NCBI GenBank assembly: GCA_003599425.1
Contig: QZKC01000001.1
Coordinates: forward strand, 1-42,843
DNA length: 42,843 bases
Direction: 5' to 3'
DNA from: Nitrospiraceae bacterium
GTDB taxonomy: Bacteria; Nitrospirota; Thermodesulfovibrionia; UBA6902
The first letter of the stretch is position 1; the number at the start of each line of letters is the position of its first letter. The position numbers and the translations under genes were made by a program. This document shows, in pieces, positions 1 through 7,829 of the stretch. Under the pieces are notes generated by a model that was given only the letters and a program-made list of their open reading frames with translations, did not search any database and was not told the origin of the DNA.

Positions 1-68
1 GTCATTCCCGCAAGCGAAGCGCGTCGGGAATCAGCCTTACAAGCTTGATTCCGGACAAGCCGGAATGA
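1..68. repeat. Short inverted-repeat element (GTCATTCC class), possibly cut by the window edge
   Basis: The segment opens with GTCATTCCCG and closes with CCGGAATGA, and holds the internal arms CGGGAATC (25-32) and GATTCCGG (48-55). This is the layout of the common dispersed intergenic elements that begin GTCATTCC and end GGAATGAC. It contains no ORF and lies just upstream of the NYN-domain gene. The left boundary may lie outside the window. Confidence 0.6.
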
Positions 69-148
69 AAAATAAGTCCCCACATAACTGAGGGGTTACG
101 ATAAGTAAGATAATTTAAAGATTTCTTGTGGTGCATATCATTTACTTC

Positions 149-163
149 TGCTATAATTAGCGC
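149..163 (+). promoter_or_regulatory. Extended -10 promoter giving a leaderless start for the NYN gene
   Basis: A perfect TATAAT lies at 152-157 and is preceded by TGC (149-151), an extended -10 element. If the last T is taken as -7, position +1 falls exactly on the A of the ATG at 164. No Shine-Dalgarno sequence lies between. The -35 region is poor, as is usual for extended -10 promoters. Confidence 0.6.
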
Positions 164-667
164 ATGGAAAATATATTTATCAACCAATCAGTAGCTATCC
201 TGTGCGACGGGAACAATATTGAACGCAGCATACATGACCTATCTCAGTCAAAAAATACCATGATCAACTTTGACAAGCTGATCCCGAAACTTTTGAACGG
301 CAGAGGATTGAACAGGCTGCTCTATTTCAGGGAAGGCAAAGCTATTTCGTCCAAATTCGCCGAGAGGCTGTACGAGAATTATTACGGGTCTGTTATCCCC
401 TGTCACAAGTCTGCTGATATCCCTCTCTCCATAAAAGCAACCCAGCTTGCTTCAAAGGTCGATACTATCATCATCATGTCGGGAGATTCGGATTTTGTGG
501 ACCTGGTCGTCCATCTGAAAGGGGAGGGTGTACGGGTAGAGATCGCTGCAGTGAGAAAAACAGCAGCAGGCATATTGATCGATGAGGCGGACCACTTCCA
601 TGAGATAACCAAGGAAGATTGCTTCGTATATAAGGTGCCGGGAAAACCCATAATAAAAAGGCACTAA
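164..667 (+). CDS. NYN domain protein (LabA/DUF88-like, PIN-fold nuclease)
   Basis: A 167-residue protein that is almost entirely one NYN domain, a PIN-like fold whose members are metal-dependent ribonucleases or RNA-processing factors. Visible landmarks are the N-terminal acidic motif CDGNNIE (residues 14-20), KSADIPLSIKA in the middle (82-92) and the diagnostic MSGDSDFVDLV (about 104-114), which supplies the clustered aspartates. The domain is compact and has no OST-HTH/LOTUS extension, so it resembles the stand-alone LabA/DUF88 type. It stands alone, between a repeat element and msrB. There is no Shine-Dalgarno sequence and the promoter places +1 on the ATG. The target RNA cannot be told from sequence. 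Confidence in the family is high, in the activity moderate. Confidence 0.85.
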   Translation: MENIFINQSVAILCDGNNIERSIHDLSQSKNTMINFDKLIPKLLNGRGLNRLLYFREGKAISSKFAERLYENYYGSVIPCHKSADIPLSIKATQLASKVDTIIIMSGDSDFVDLVVHLKGEGVRVEIAAVRKTAAGILIDEADHFHEITKEDCFVYKVPGKPIIKRH

Positions 668-752
668 AAACGTTTGTTCGCATCTTTGGCCGGACGTGCC
701 CTCTCCCCACGCTAAGTTCTGCTGTATTTCCAGGATGCCTGAATGCCCCCCC

Positions 753-786
753 TTGCGCAGTGCATTTTATGCAGTATAATTAGTAT
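753..786 (+). promoter_or_regulatory. sigma70-type promoter giving a leaderless start for msrB
   Basis: TTGCGC (753-758), a 16-base spacer and TATAAT (775-780) precede the ATG at 787 by six bases, the same spacing and the same TATAATTAG string as in front of the NYN gene at 164. Predicted +1 coincides with the start codon and no Shine-Dalgarno is present. Confidence 0.6.
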
Positions 787-1341
787 ATGAAAGAGACATT
801 GCTTGTGAAAATCTCTTTGGCCGGATTGCTCTTATTAACCCTTATGATCTCAGTGGAGGACGGGTTGAAAGCAGAAACAAACCAGAAAAAAGATTTCAGC
901 AAATACCGGAAGCCGTCGCAGAAGGAGCTGGAGAAGACCCTGACGCCGATACAGTACAAGGTCACGCAAAAGGACGGCACGGAAAGGGCCTATGACAATG
1001 AATACTGGGACAACAAAAAAGAAGGCATTTATGTCGATGTTGTTTCCGGTGAGCCGCTGTTCAGCTCCCTTGACAAGTATGACTCCGGCACAGGCTGGCC
1101 GAGCTTCACGAAACCCCTTGAATCTCAGAACCTCGTGGAGCGGGAAGACAAAGGCTTCTTCATGACAAGGACCGAGGTGCGGAGCAGGCACACTGACTCA
1201 CATCTCGGACATGTGTTCAACGACGGCCCACAGCCCACAGGGCTGCGGTATTGCATGAACTCTGCTGCGCTCCGGTTTATACCGAAAGAGGACCTTGAAA
1301 AAGAGGGATACGGAGAGTATCTGAAGCTTTTCAGGAAGTAA
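787..1341 (+). CDS. msrB: Peptide-methionine (R)-S-oxide reductase MsrB, exported
   Basis: Reduces the R epimer of methionine sulfoxide in oxidised proteins. The 184-residue product has an N-terminal hydrophobic segment (residues 8-22) that reads as a signal peptide or membrane anchor, so it probably acts in the periplasm. The SelR/MsrB domain follows at about 44-182: GWPSF (103-107), [12 protein letters not shown] (133-144) with the active-site histidines, and RYCMNSA (154-160), where Cys156 is the expected catalytic residue. The two CxxC pairs that bind structural zinc in many MsrBs are absent (the first is replaced by DVVSGEP), which is common in the zinc-free class. It is monocistronic, and its mRNA is predicted to be leaderless. 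Confidence 0.93.
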   Translation: MKETLLVKISLAGLLLLTLMISVEDGLKAETNQKKDFSKYRKPSQKELEKTLTPIQYKVTQKDGTERAYDNEYWDNKKEGIYVDVVSGEPLFSSLDKYDSGTGWPSFTKPLESQNLVEREDKGFFMTRTEVRSRHTDSHLGHVFNDGPQPTGLRYCMNSAALRFIPKEDLEKEGYGEYLKLFRK

Positions 1342-1454
1342 GTCAGAGCATCTTTCCGATATCTCGATGATCAGGGTGAACATTATCTTGTGGGATAACA
1401 TTTGAGCCGTATCATCACTACACTCCATTTTTATTGCTGTTTCAGGACAGACAA

Positions 1455-1483
1455 TTGACTTGAACCGTATTTGAAGTTAATAT
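1455..1483 (+). promoter_or_regulatory. sigma70-type promoter for the PAS-GAF kinase
   Basis: TTGACT (1455-1460), a 17-base spacer and TAATAT (1478-1483), close to consensus, lie 20 bases before the ATG at 1504. A GAGG ribosome site sits at about 1490-1493. Confidence 0.6.
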
Positions 1484-1503
1484 TTTGCTGAGGCAATAAA
1501 ATT

Positions 1504-3201
1504 ATGGCCAAAGCCCCCGGCACAAAAGACCATCTCAGGCAGGAGCTTGAGAATATGCGCATGAAAGCCAATGAGGTGTCCGTGTGCGAAACCGAACTGA
1601 GAAAGGCGCAGGAAAAGTATGAGATGCTCCTTGACTCGGCCCCGGATGCAATGATATTCGTGGACAGGTCCCGCAAGATCATCATGGCCAATGCGCAGTT
1701 TGAAGTCATGTTCGGATACGATAATGATGAGATTGCAGGCAGGGATCTCGAAATATTGATTCCGGAGCGTTTCCGTGATAGTCACCGGAAGCATGTCGAA
1801 GATTTTTTCAGCCACCCCCGTCTTCGTCAGATGGGCGCTGGTTTTGAGCTTTATGCCATAAGGAAAAATGGTGAAGAGTTTCCCGTTGACATCAGTCTGA
1901 GCTACCTGCATGTGGAAAACGAGGTTGTAGCAACTGCCGCCATCAGAGACATTTCAAAACGCAAACAGATGGAAGAAGCGGTTGAAATGAATTACTTCAT
2001 ACAGAAGGTACTGAATTCAATGCTGAAGACCTTGCTGGAGCCTCTGCCGCAGTATGAGCAATTTGCCCGCATCCTCGATCTGATACTTTCCGTACCGCAT
2101 CTTTCCATGCAGGCAAAAGGGGCCATTTATGTTGTGGAAGAAGAAAACCCTGATGTCCTTGTCATGAAGGCGCACCGCGGTTTTGCCGAGGAAGAACGTA
2201 AGCCGTGCATTACAGTCCCTTTTGGCAAATGTCTCTGCGGCCAGGCAGCAGGCCGCGCGGAACTGATCTATGCAGACCGGGTTGACGACCGGCATATAGT
2301 CCACCTCAATGGAGTGCCCTCTCATGGACACTACTGCGTCCCCATAGTCTCGGCCGAGCGCACCCTGGGATTGATCAACATATTCATAAATGAAGGTCAC
2401 AAGAGAAGCGGCAATGAAGAAGAATTCCTCACTGCGGTTGCAGCGACCCTTGCTGGCATAATTGAACGCAACAGGATGGAACAGGAAAAAGCACGGCTTC
2501 AGGAGCAGCTTTCCCAAAATGAAAAGCTCGCAGCCCTCGGCAGGTTCACCGCAAATGTTGCCCATGAGATACGGAACCCCCTGACCACGATCGGCGGTTT
2601 CGCCAGAAGGCTGGACAAAAAGATCCCTGCAGAGACAAAAGAAAAAGATTACGCAGGTTTTATCATATCTGAAGTCGGCAGGCTGGAAATTATCCTGAAG
2701 AATATTCTCAGTTTCTCCCGTCAGACGCCGCCACAGTTGGACCGGCATGATATCCATGAGATACTTGACAGGGTATTGCTGCTGAACGAGGAGACCTGCA
2801 TGGAAAAGTCCATTGCGATAAAGAAAGCATACGGGGCTGTGCCCATGATATTCATCGACAAAGACCATGTTCTCGAGGCTTTTGAGAACCTTGTATTGAA
2901 TGCGATCGATTCCATGCCGGAAGGCGGGACCCTGACAGCCGGGACCATGGAAGCAACACATGAAGGCGCGCACTATGTCTGCGCATCAATCAGCGATACG
3001 GGAATGGGAATACCCAGGGACAGATTAGATGTTATCTTTGAACCTTTCTACACGACAAAACTGATCGAAAAAGGTACGGGACTGGGGCTTTCCATAACGA
3101 GGAAGATCGCAGAGGCGCATGGCGGGTACATAAAGGTGCAGAGCGTTATTGGAAAAGGCTCAACTTTTATACTCTGTTTTCCGTCTACTTTGTCTTCCTG
3201 A
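1504..3201 (+). CDS. Cytoplasmic PAS-GAF sensor histidine kinase
   Basis: A 565-residue soluble kinase with no membrane segment. Order: short coiled coil (1-40), PAS domain (about 40-155) ending in a PAC-like AIRDISKRK, GAF domain (about 170-322), dimerisation/phosphoacceptor domain with NVAHEIRNPL (His354) and an ATPase domain with N-box (ENLVLNAIDSMPEGG), G1 (SDTGMGIP), FEPFYTTK and G2 (GTGLGLS). The GAF has a cysteine cluster, GKCLCGQA (Cys243, Cys245) plus Cys235 and Cys278, which could serve redox or metal sensing; that is inference. No response regulator adjoins, so it is an orphan. Its last 17 bases overlap the end of the convergent ilvN gene, an unusually tight tail-to-tail arrangement. 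Confidence 0.92.
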   Translation: MAKAPGTKDHLRQELENMRMKANEVSVCETELRKAQEKYEMLLDSAPDAMIFVDRSRKIIMANAQFEVMFGYDNDEIAGRDLEILIPERFRDSHRKHVEDFFSHPRLRQMGAGFELYAIRKNGEEFPVDISLSYLHVENEVVATAAIRDISKRKQMEEAVEMNYFIQKVLNSMLKTLLEPLPQYEQFARILDLILSVPHLSMQAKGAIYVVEEENPDVLVMKAHRGFAEEERKPCITVPFGKCLCGQAAGRAELIYADRVDDRHIVHLNGVPSHGHYCVPIVSAERTLGLINIFINEGHKRSGNEEEFLTAVAATLAGIIERNRMEQEKARLQEQLSQNEKLAALGRFTANVAHEIRNPLTTIGGFARRLDKKIPAETKEKDYAGFIISEVGRLEIILKNILSFSRQTPPQLDRHDIHEILDRVLLLNEETCMEKSIAIKKAYGAVPMIFIDKDHVLEAFENLVLNAIDSMPEGGTLTAGTMEATHEGAHYVCASISDTGMGIPRDRLDVIFEPFYTTKLIEKGTGLGLSITRKIAEAHGGYIKVQSVIGKGSTFILCFPSTLSS

Positions 3202-3676
3202 TCCCCTCGCGGCCTATCGCGACCTTACCGGTGCGGACGAATTCTTTTATACCAAAGGGCTTGATGAGCTCAATGAACGCATTCATTTTGCTTTCATTGC
3301 CTGTTATCTCAATGGTGTAAGTTGTCGGGCCGGAATCGACGATCCTCCCTCTGAAGATCTCTGCGAGCTGAAGCACCTGTGTGCGGTCTTCCTTTCTTGG
3401 TGAGACCTTGACGAGGGCCATTTCCCTTTCCACATGGTCGATCTCCATAAAGTCCACGACCTTGATAACGTCGATAAGCTTGTTGAGCTGTTTCGTTATC
3501 TGCTCGACCACCTGATCATCACCGGTTGTCACGATGGTCATAATGGACGTTGCAGGGTCGATGGTCTCACCAACAGAGAGGCTTTCGATGTTGTAGCCCC
3601 TTCCGCTGAATAACCCTGACACCCTTGAAAGCACCCCGAATTTATTTTCCACAAGCACTGAAATTGTGTGTCTCAT
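3185..3676 (-). CDS. ilvN: Acetolactate synthase small (regulatory) subunit
   Basis: A 163-residue regulatory subunit that pairs with the large subunit encoded just upstream and confers valine feedback control. The N-terminal ACT domain (about 2-76) begins with the typical MRHTISVLVENKFGVLSRV and contains the RGYNIESL motif. The C-terminal domain (about 80-157) contains the ALVKVSP and GPTTYTIEITG motifs and matches the IlvH/IlvN long form. It is the last gene of the ilvD-ilvB-ilvN run, separated from ilvB by 168 bases that are filled mostly by an inverted-repeat element. The gene-symbol choice between ilvN and ilvH is convention only. Confidence 0.95.
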   Translation of the reverse strand: MRHTISVLVENKFGVLSRVSGLFSGRGYNIESLSVGETIDPATSIMTIVTTGDDQVVEQITKQLNKLIDVIKVVDFMEIDHVEREMALVKVSPRKEDRTQVLQLAEIFRGRIVDSGPTTYTIEITGNESKMNAFIELIKPFGIKEFVRTGKVAIGREGIRKTK

Positions 3677-3701
3677 ATTCTCCTCTCAGTTACCAGTTTA
3701 T

Positions 3702-3836
3702 TGGACAAGTGTGATTCAAAAACATATTGAGCGATACCGTAAATTAAGTGCCCAAAGAAATTCTGTTGGACATGCATCATCATGTATATTTAGAAATCCA
3801 TCGCGTTCAAGATGTTTTTGAACCATGGCTTGTCCA
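3702..3836. repeat. Inverted-repeat element between ilvB and ilvN
   Basis: The left arm TGGACAAG (3702-3709) and TTCAAAAACAT (3715-3725) is matched exactly in reverse complement by ATGTTTTTGAA (3812-3822) and CTTGTCCA (3829-3836). The arms enclose about 85 bases of non-coding sequence. It looks like a small non-autonomous mobile element or a long hairpin, and it interrupts an otherwise co-directional operon. Confidence 0.7.
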
Positions 3837-3844
3837 GGTAAAAC

Positions 3845-5587
3845 TTATTTCACCGCTTTCAGTTTCTTTTCCTTGCCCGCCTCTTTTTCCTCATCAAAGA
3901 TCATCTCATCGATAGCCGCGCCTGCGGGCACCATTGGATAAACCTTTTCTTTCCAGTCAACAACAAAGTCAAGGAATACGGGCCTGTTCTTTATCTTCAG
4001 TGATTCTTTGATAACAGGCTCAACTTCCTCCGGCTTTGTGGCCCTTAATCCCGCTGCTCCATAGGCCTCGGCAACCTTGACGAAATCCGGGTTCCCTGCA
4101 TCAAGATGCGTATGTGAATAGCGCTCCTTGAAGAACAACTCCTGCCATTGCCTTACCATTCCCAGGTAACCATTGTTAAGTATCGCGACTTTTATCGGGA
4201 GTTTGTTAATGACCGCGGTTGCAAGCTCCTGAATGTTCATCTGGATGCTGCCATCGCCCGCGATGTCGAATACAATTTTGTCGGGACAGGCGAACTGCGC
4301 GCCTATTGCTGCCGGGAAGCCGTACCCCATGGTGCCGAGGCCTCCCGAAGATAACCATCTCCGCGGATGGTCGTACTTATAAAACTGCGCGGCCCACATC
4401 TGGTTCTGGCCCACTTCCGTACAGATTATCGCCTCGCCCCTGGTAGCTTCATATATTTTCTCAACGACAAATTCAGGCTTGATAATATTTTTATCGTGCT
4501 TGTACGTAAGAGGCCGTTCGTCCTTCCATTTTTCTATCTGTTTCAGCCAGGCGGTCCTAACTGCGGACCACTGCTGGTCTTTTAATTCCTTCATGGACTT
4601 GAGCAGTTCTTTCAGAACGTTCTTTACATCGCCTACGACAGGCAAGTCCACGCGGACATTCTTTTTGATGGAAGTCGGGTCAATGTCGATCTGGATTATT
4701 TTTGCATTGGGTGCGAATGCATTGGTTCTTCCAGTCACGCGGTCGTCAAACCTTACCCCTATGCCAATGAGAAGGTCTGCATTCTGCACAGCGGTATTGG
4801 CATAATATGTGCCGTGCATGCCGAGCATGCCCATGGAAAGTTTACTTGTCCCCGGAAATCCTCCGAGTCCCATAAGTGTCATGGTCACAGGTATCTTTGC
4901 GAACTCTGCGACTTCTCTCAGTTCCTTTGCTGCTTCGGACAAGATAACGCCTCCGCCGGCCATGATGACAGGTTTTTTTGCCTGGGCTATCATCTGCGCA
5001 GCCTGATTGATCATGTATTTATTTCCGTGAACGGTCGGATTGTAGCCGCGTATCTTCACTTCTTCGGGCCAGATGAATTCACCGGAACCTGCTGTTACAT
5101 CTTTGGGCAGGTCTATCAATACAGGGCCGGGCCTTCCTGTTGACGCGATATGGAATGCCTCGCGTATGGTCTTTGAAAGGTCGTTTACGTCTTTTACAAG
5201 GTAGTTGTGCTTTGTGCACGGACGTGTTATGCCGACGATATCAGCTTCCTGGAACGCATCGTTGCCTATAAGCATGGTAGGTACCTGGCCGGAAAATACA
5301 ACGATAGGCGTTGAATCCATCGAGGCGTTTGCAATGCCGGTCACTGTGTTTGTAGCTCCGGGGCCTGATGTGACAATAGCAACCCCGACTTTTCCGCTGG
5401 CACGGGCATAACCGTCAGCGGCATGCACCGCGCCCTGTTCATGCCTCGTAAGGATGAGTTCAATGTCCTTTTCATCATAGAGGATGTCAAAGATGTTAAG
5501 CACTACACCGCCGGGATAACCGAAGACGTGCTTCACCCCCTCTTTTTTCAGGCATTCTATCAATATCTCCGCACCGCTTTTTTTCAT
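3845..5587 (-). CDS. ilvB: Acetolactate synthase large (catalytic) subunit
   Basis: Thiamine diphosphate enzyme that condenses two pyruvates (or pyruvate and 2-oxobutyrate), the first common step of valine, leucine and isoleucine synthesis. The start at 5587 is chosen because AAGGAG lies seven bases upstream; a longer frame from 5623 adds 12 residues with no ribosome site. The N-terminal domain carries the ThDP glutamate in RHEQGAVHAADGYARASG, the central FAD/Rossmann-like domain follows, and the C-terminal domain has the GDGSIQMNIQEL...NNGYLGMVRQWQ Mg-ThDP motif. Its 580 residues are normal for the family. It lies downstream of ilvD and upstream of ilvN on the same strand. Confidence 0.96.
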   Translation of the reverse strand: MKKSGAEILIECLKKEGVKHVFGYPGGVVLNIFDILYDEKDIELILTRHEQGAVHAADGYARASGKVGVAIVTSGPGATNTVTGIANASMDSTPIVVFSGQVPTMLIGNDAFQEADIVGITRPCTKHNYLVKDVNDLSKTIREAFHIASTGRPGPVLIDLPKDVTAGSGEFIWPEEVKIRGYNPTVHGNKYMINQAAQMIAQAKKPVIMAGGGVILSEAAKELREVAEFAKIPVTMTLMGLGGFPGTSKLSMGMLGMHGTYYANTAVQNADLLIGIGVRFDDRVTGRTNAFAPNAKIIQIDIDPTSIKKNVRVDLPVVGDVKNVLKELLKSMKELKDQQWSAVRTAWLKQIEKWKDERPLTYKHDKNIIKPEFVVEKIYEATRGEAIICTEVGQNQMWAAQFYKYDHPRRWLSSGGLGTMGYGFPAAIGAQFACPDKIVFDIAGDGSIQMNIQELATAVINKLPIKVAILNNGYLGMVRQWQELFFKERYSHTHLDAGNPDFVKVAEAYGAAGLRATKPEEVEPVIKESLKIKNRPVFLDFVVDWKEKVYPMVPAGAAIDEMIFDEEKEAGKEKKLKAVK

Positions 5588-5608
5588 TTTGTCTCCTTGC
5601 TTATAATG

Positions 5609-5683
5609 AACCACAGAGGTCACTGAGGCTAATATACAGAGTAATAATACAATAGCTCTATTTCTCTGTGTCTCTCTGTGGTT
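5609..5683. repeat. Inverted-repeat element (AACCACAGAG ends) between ilvD and ilvB
   Basis: AACCACAGAG at 5609-5618 is matched by CTCTGTGGTT at 5674-5683, with further CTCTGTG copies inside the right arm. The element overlaps the ilvD stop codon by two bases and ends just before the ilvB ribosome site, so it fills the whole gap. The type is a widespread short intergenic repeat of unknown function. Confidence 0.65.
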
Positions 5684-7343
5684 AAATCCTGTCCTTCATG
5701 ATCGCCCCTGTGCTTGCTGATGTGACATGTGAAGCATATCGCGCAAGCCAGCCCCTGGTGATCTTGGGCTTGATCGGTTTAAACGTTTTCAGTCTGTCTT
5801 TTATTTCTTTCTCGCTGAGAAGGACGTTCAGGGTCCTTTTCCTGATATCTATTTCTACAGTGTCGCCGTCTTTCACAATAGCGATAGGGCCGCCTTCCAT
5901 TGCTTCGGGTGAAACATGTCCAATGCACGGGCCCCTTGTGCCGCCGGAGAACCGGCCGTCGGTAATAAGAGCAACAGACTCGCTTAAGCCCATTCCGGCA
6001 ATCGCAGCCGTCGGGCTCAGCATTTCCCTCATGCCCGGGCCGCCCTTGGGGCCTTCATAACGGATCACGACAACGTCGCCGGGTTTTATCTTGCCTGCAA
6101 GGATCGCCTTCATTCCGGCCTCTTCAGAATTGAACACCTTTGCCTTGCCCCTGAACTGCATCATTTCTTTGCTAACCGCTGTCTGCTTCACTACAGCTCC
6201 ATCAGGCGCTATATTGCCTCTTAAAACAGCGATACCCCCTTCTTTGTGATGCGCCTTTTGGAGGGGCCTGATGACCTCTTCATCAGATATCTCAGCCCTG
6301 TCGGCAATATCGAATATCTTTCTGCCGGATACAGTTGCGGTATTGTTAAGTCCGTACTTGAGCCTCTTGAGAACAGCCGGGATGCCGCCTGCATATTCAA
6401 GGTCTTCAAGGTAGTGAGCGCCGCCGGGAAGCATGTTTGCGATATGCGGTGTTTTTTTGCTCAATTCATCGAATAGTTCAAGGGACAGGGGAACCTTTGC
6501 CTCATAGGCGATTGCAGGAATATGCAATGCTGTATTCGTAGAACCTCCGAGCGCAAGATCAACCCTTATCGCATTCTCAAATGCATTGAGGGTCATTATC
6601 TTTCGCGGAGTGATATTCTTTTTGACGAGTTCCACAACTCTGCTTCCGCTGTGAAAGGCTATCCTTCTTTTTTGGGCAGATACTGCCAGTGCCGTTGCAC
6701 AGCCAGGAAGGCTCATTCCAAGCGACTCTGTCACACATGCCATGGTATTGGCCGTGTACATTCCCTGACAGGAGCCTGCGCCGGGGCAGGCGCACATTTC
6801 AAGGTCGTCAAGCTCCGAGCTCTTTAATTTGCCATTTTTATATTTTCCTATGGCCTCGAAGGTATCGTTTACCAGAGAAAGCCGTTTCCCTCTCAAATGT
6901 CCTGAAAGCATTGGTCCTGCCGTCACAACGACGGAGGGTACGTTGACCCTCGCGGCTGCCATCAGCATTCCAGGGGTGATTTTGTCACAATTTGTCAGGA
7001 GCACCAGGCCGTCGAAATGATGGGCCTCGGCAACGGTCTCTATCATGTCAGCTATCAACTCCCTTGAAGGCAGACTGTAATGCATCCCGCTGTGTCCCAT
7101 TGCTATGCCGTCGCAGATGCCTGGTATGCCAAAGAAGAACGGGTAGCCTCCGCCTGTATGGACGCCTTTTTCTATGAACCGTTCAAGGTCACGCATGCCT
7201 GAATGTCCGGGTATTATGTCGGTAAAGCTGGTAGCAACGCCGATAAAGGGTTTATTCATCTCTGTGCGCGGTATCCCCGTGGCGTAAAGCAGCGCCCTGT
7301 GCGGCAGCCTTTCGAGTCCTTTTTTGATCGTATTACTTTTCAT
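5682..7343 (-). CDS. ilvD: Dihydroxy-acid dehydratase
   Basis: Iron-sulfur enzyme of branched-chain amino acid synthesis that dehydrates 2,3-dihydroxy-isovalerate or -methylvalerate to the 2-oxo acid. The 553-residue length is typical. Cluster-ligand and active-site motifs are visible: [27 protein letters not shown] and, near the C-terminus, [19 protein letters not shown]. The N-terminal region reads [15 protein letters not shown] rather than the PCN form found in some families. It is the first of three ilv genes on this strand. No good ribosome site precedes the ATG; a CATAAT hexamer lies seven bases upstream, so a very short leader is possible. Upstream 7344-7436 holds nothing else recognisable. 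Confidence 0.96.
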   Translation of the reverse strand: MKSNTIKKGLERLPHRALLYATGIPRTEMNKPFIGVATSFTDIIPGHSGMRDLERFIEKGVHTGGGYPFFFGIPGICDGIAMGHSGMHYSLPSRELIADMIETVAEAHHFDGLVLLTNCDKITPGMLMAAARVNVPSVVVTAGPMLSGHLRGKRLSLVNDTFEAIGKYKNGKLKSSELDDLEMCACPGAGSCQGMYTANTMACVTESLGMSLPGCATALAVSAQKRRIAFHSGSRVVELVKKNITPRKIMTLNAFENAIRVDLALGGSTNTALHIPAIAYEAKVPLSLELFDELSKKTPHIANMLPGGAHYLEDLEYAGGIPAVLKRLKYGLNNTATVSGRKIFDIADRAEISDEEVIRPLQKAHHKEGGIAVLRGNIAPDGAVVKQTAVSKEMMQFRGKAKVFNSEEAGMKAILAGKIKPGDVVVIRYEGPKGGPGMREMLSPTAAIAGMGLSESVALITDGRFSGGTRGPCIGHVSPEAMEGGPIAIVKDGDTVEIDIRKRTLNVLLSEKEIKDRLKTFKPIKPKITRGWLARYASHVTSASTGAIMKDRI

Positions 7344-7436
7344 GAAATTTATTATGGTGAAGTGTCAAGGATTCAGGGTAAAGAACCATGGATTAAAGAT
7401 GAAAAATCAATCTTGAATCATAACTCCTGATTTCAG

Positions 7437-7664
7437 CTAATTCGTTGACTGCTTACTGTATTGCCTGACAAGCTCTGCCATACGGTCTTTAAAATGGAGC
7501 TTCTGTTTCTGTATTTTCTTCTTTTCCAGCTCTTCCTCTGATGTCATATATCTTTTTTTTGACATCTCATCAAGGATCTTGTCCAGCTTCCTGTGCTCCT
7601 CCTCGATTCTCCTGAATTCTTCACTTTCATTCCTGAGGACATTGATGATCTCGGTGTCTTTCAT
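7437..7664 (-). CDS. DUF465/YdcH family small coiled-coil protein
   Basis: A 75-residue, highly charged, almost wholly helical protein. The hallmark of DUF465 (PF04325) is visible: EEEHRKLDKILDEMSKK (22-38), a short RYMTSEEELE turn, then a second helix KKKIQKQKLHFKDRM. Members form small antiparallel helical hairpins; their role is unknown. The ATG at 7664 has a strong AAGGGGGA ribosome site. It faces away from the TatD fusion gene across a 165-base AT-rich gap. Confidence 0.8.
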   Translation of the reverse strand: MKDTEIINVLRNESEEFRRIEEEHRKLDKILDEMSKKRYMTSEEELEKKKIQKQKLHFKDRMAELVRQYSKQSTN

Positions 7665-7829
7665 AGGGATCCCCCTTGTTGTTTATAGATTGAAAAATTA
7701 CCATATTTCCCTGAAAATTACAAGGTATAACTTTACAAAATTCCATGCTTTTCACTAACATAAAAATACTTTATTATTTCAGTATACTAACCATTTGCCG
7801 ACAAACCGGCTTTTCAGGAGACAGGAGAA

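Noticed and set aside
5588-5623. Longer ilvB start at 5623
   Set aside because: The added 12 residues lack family similarity, and a good ribosome site serves the ATG at 5587.
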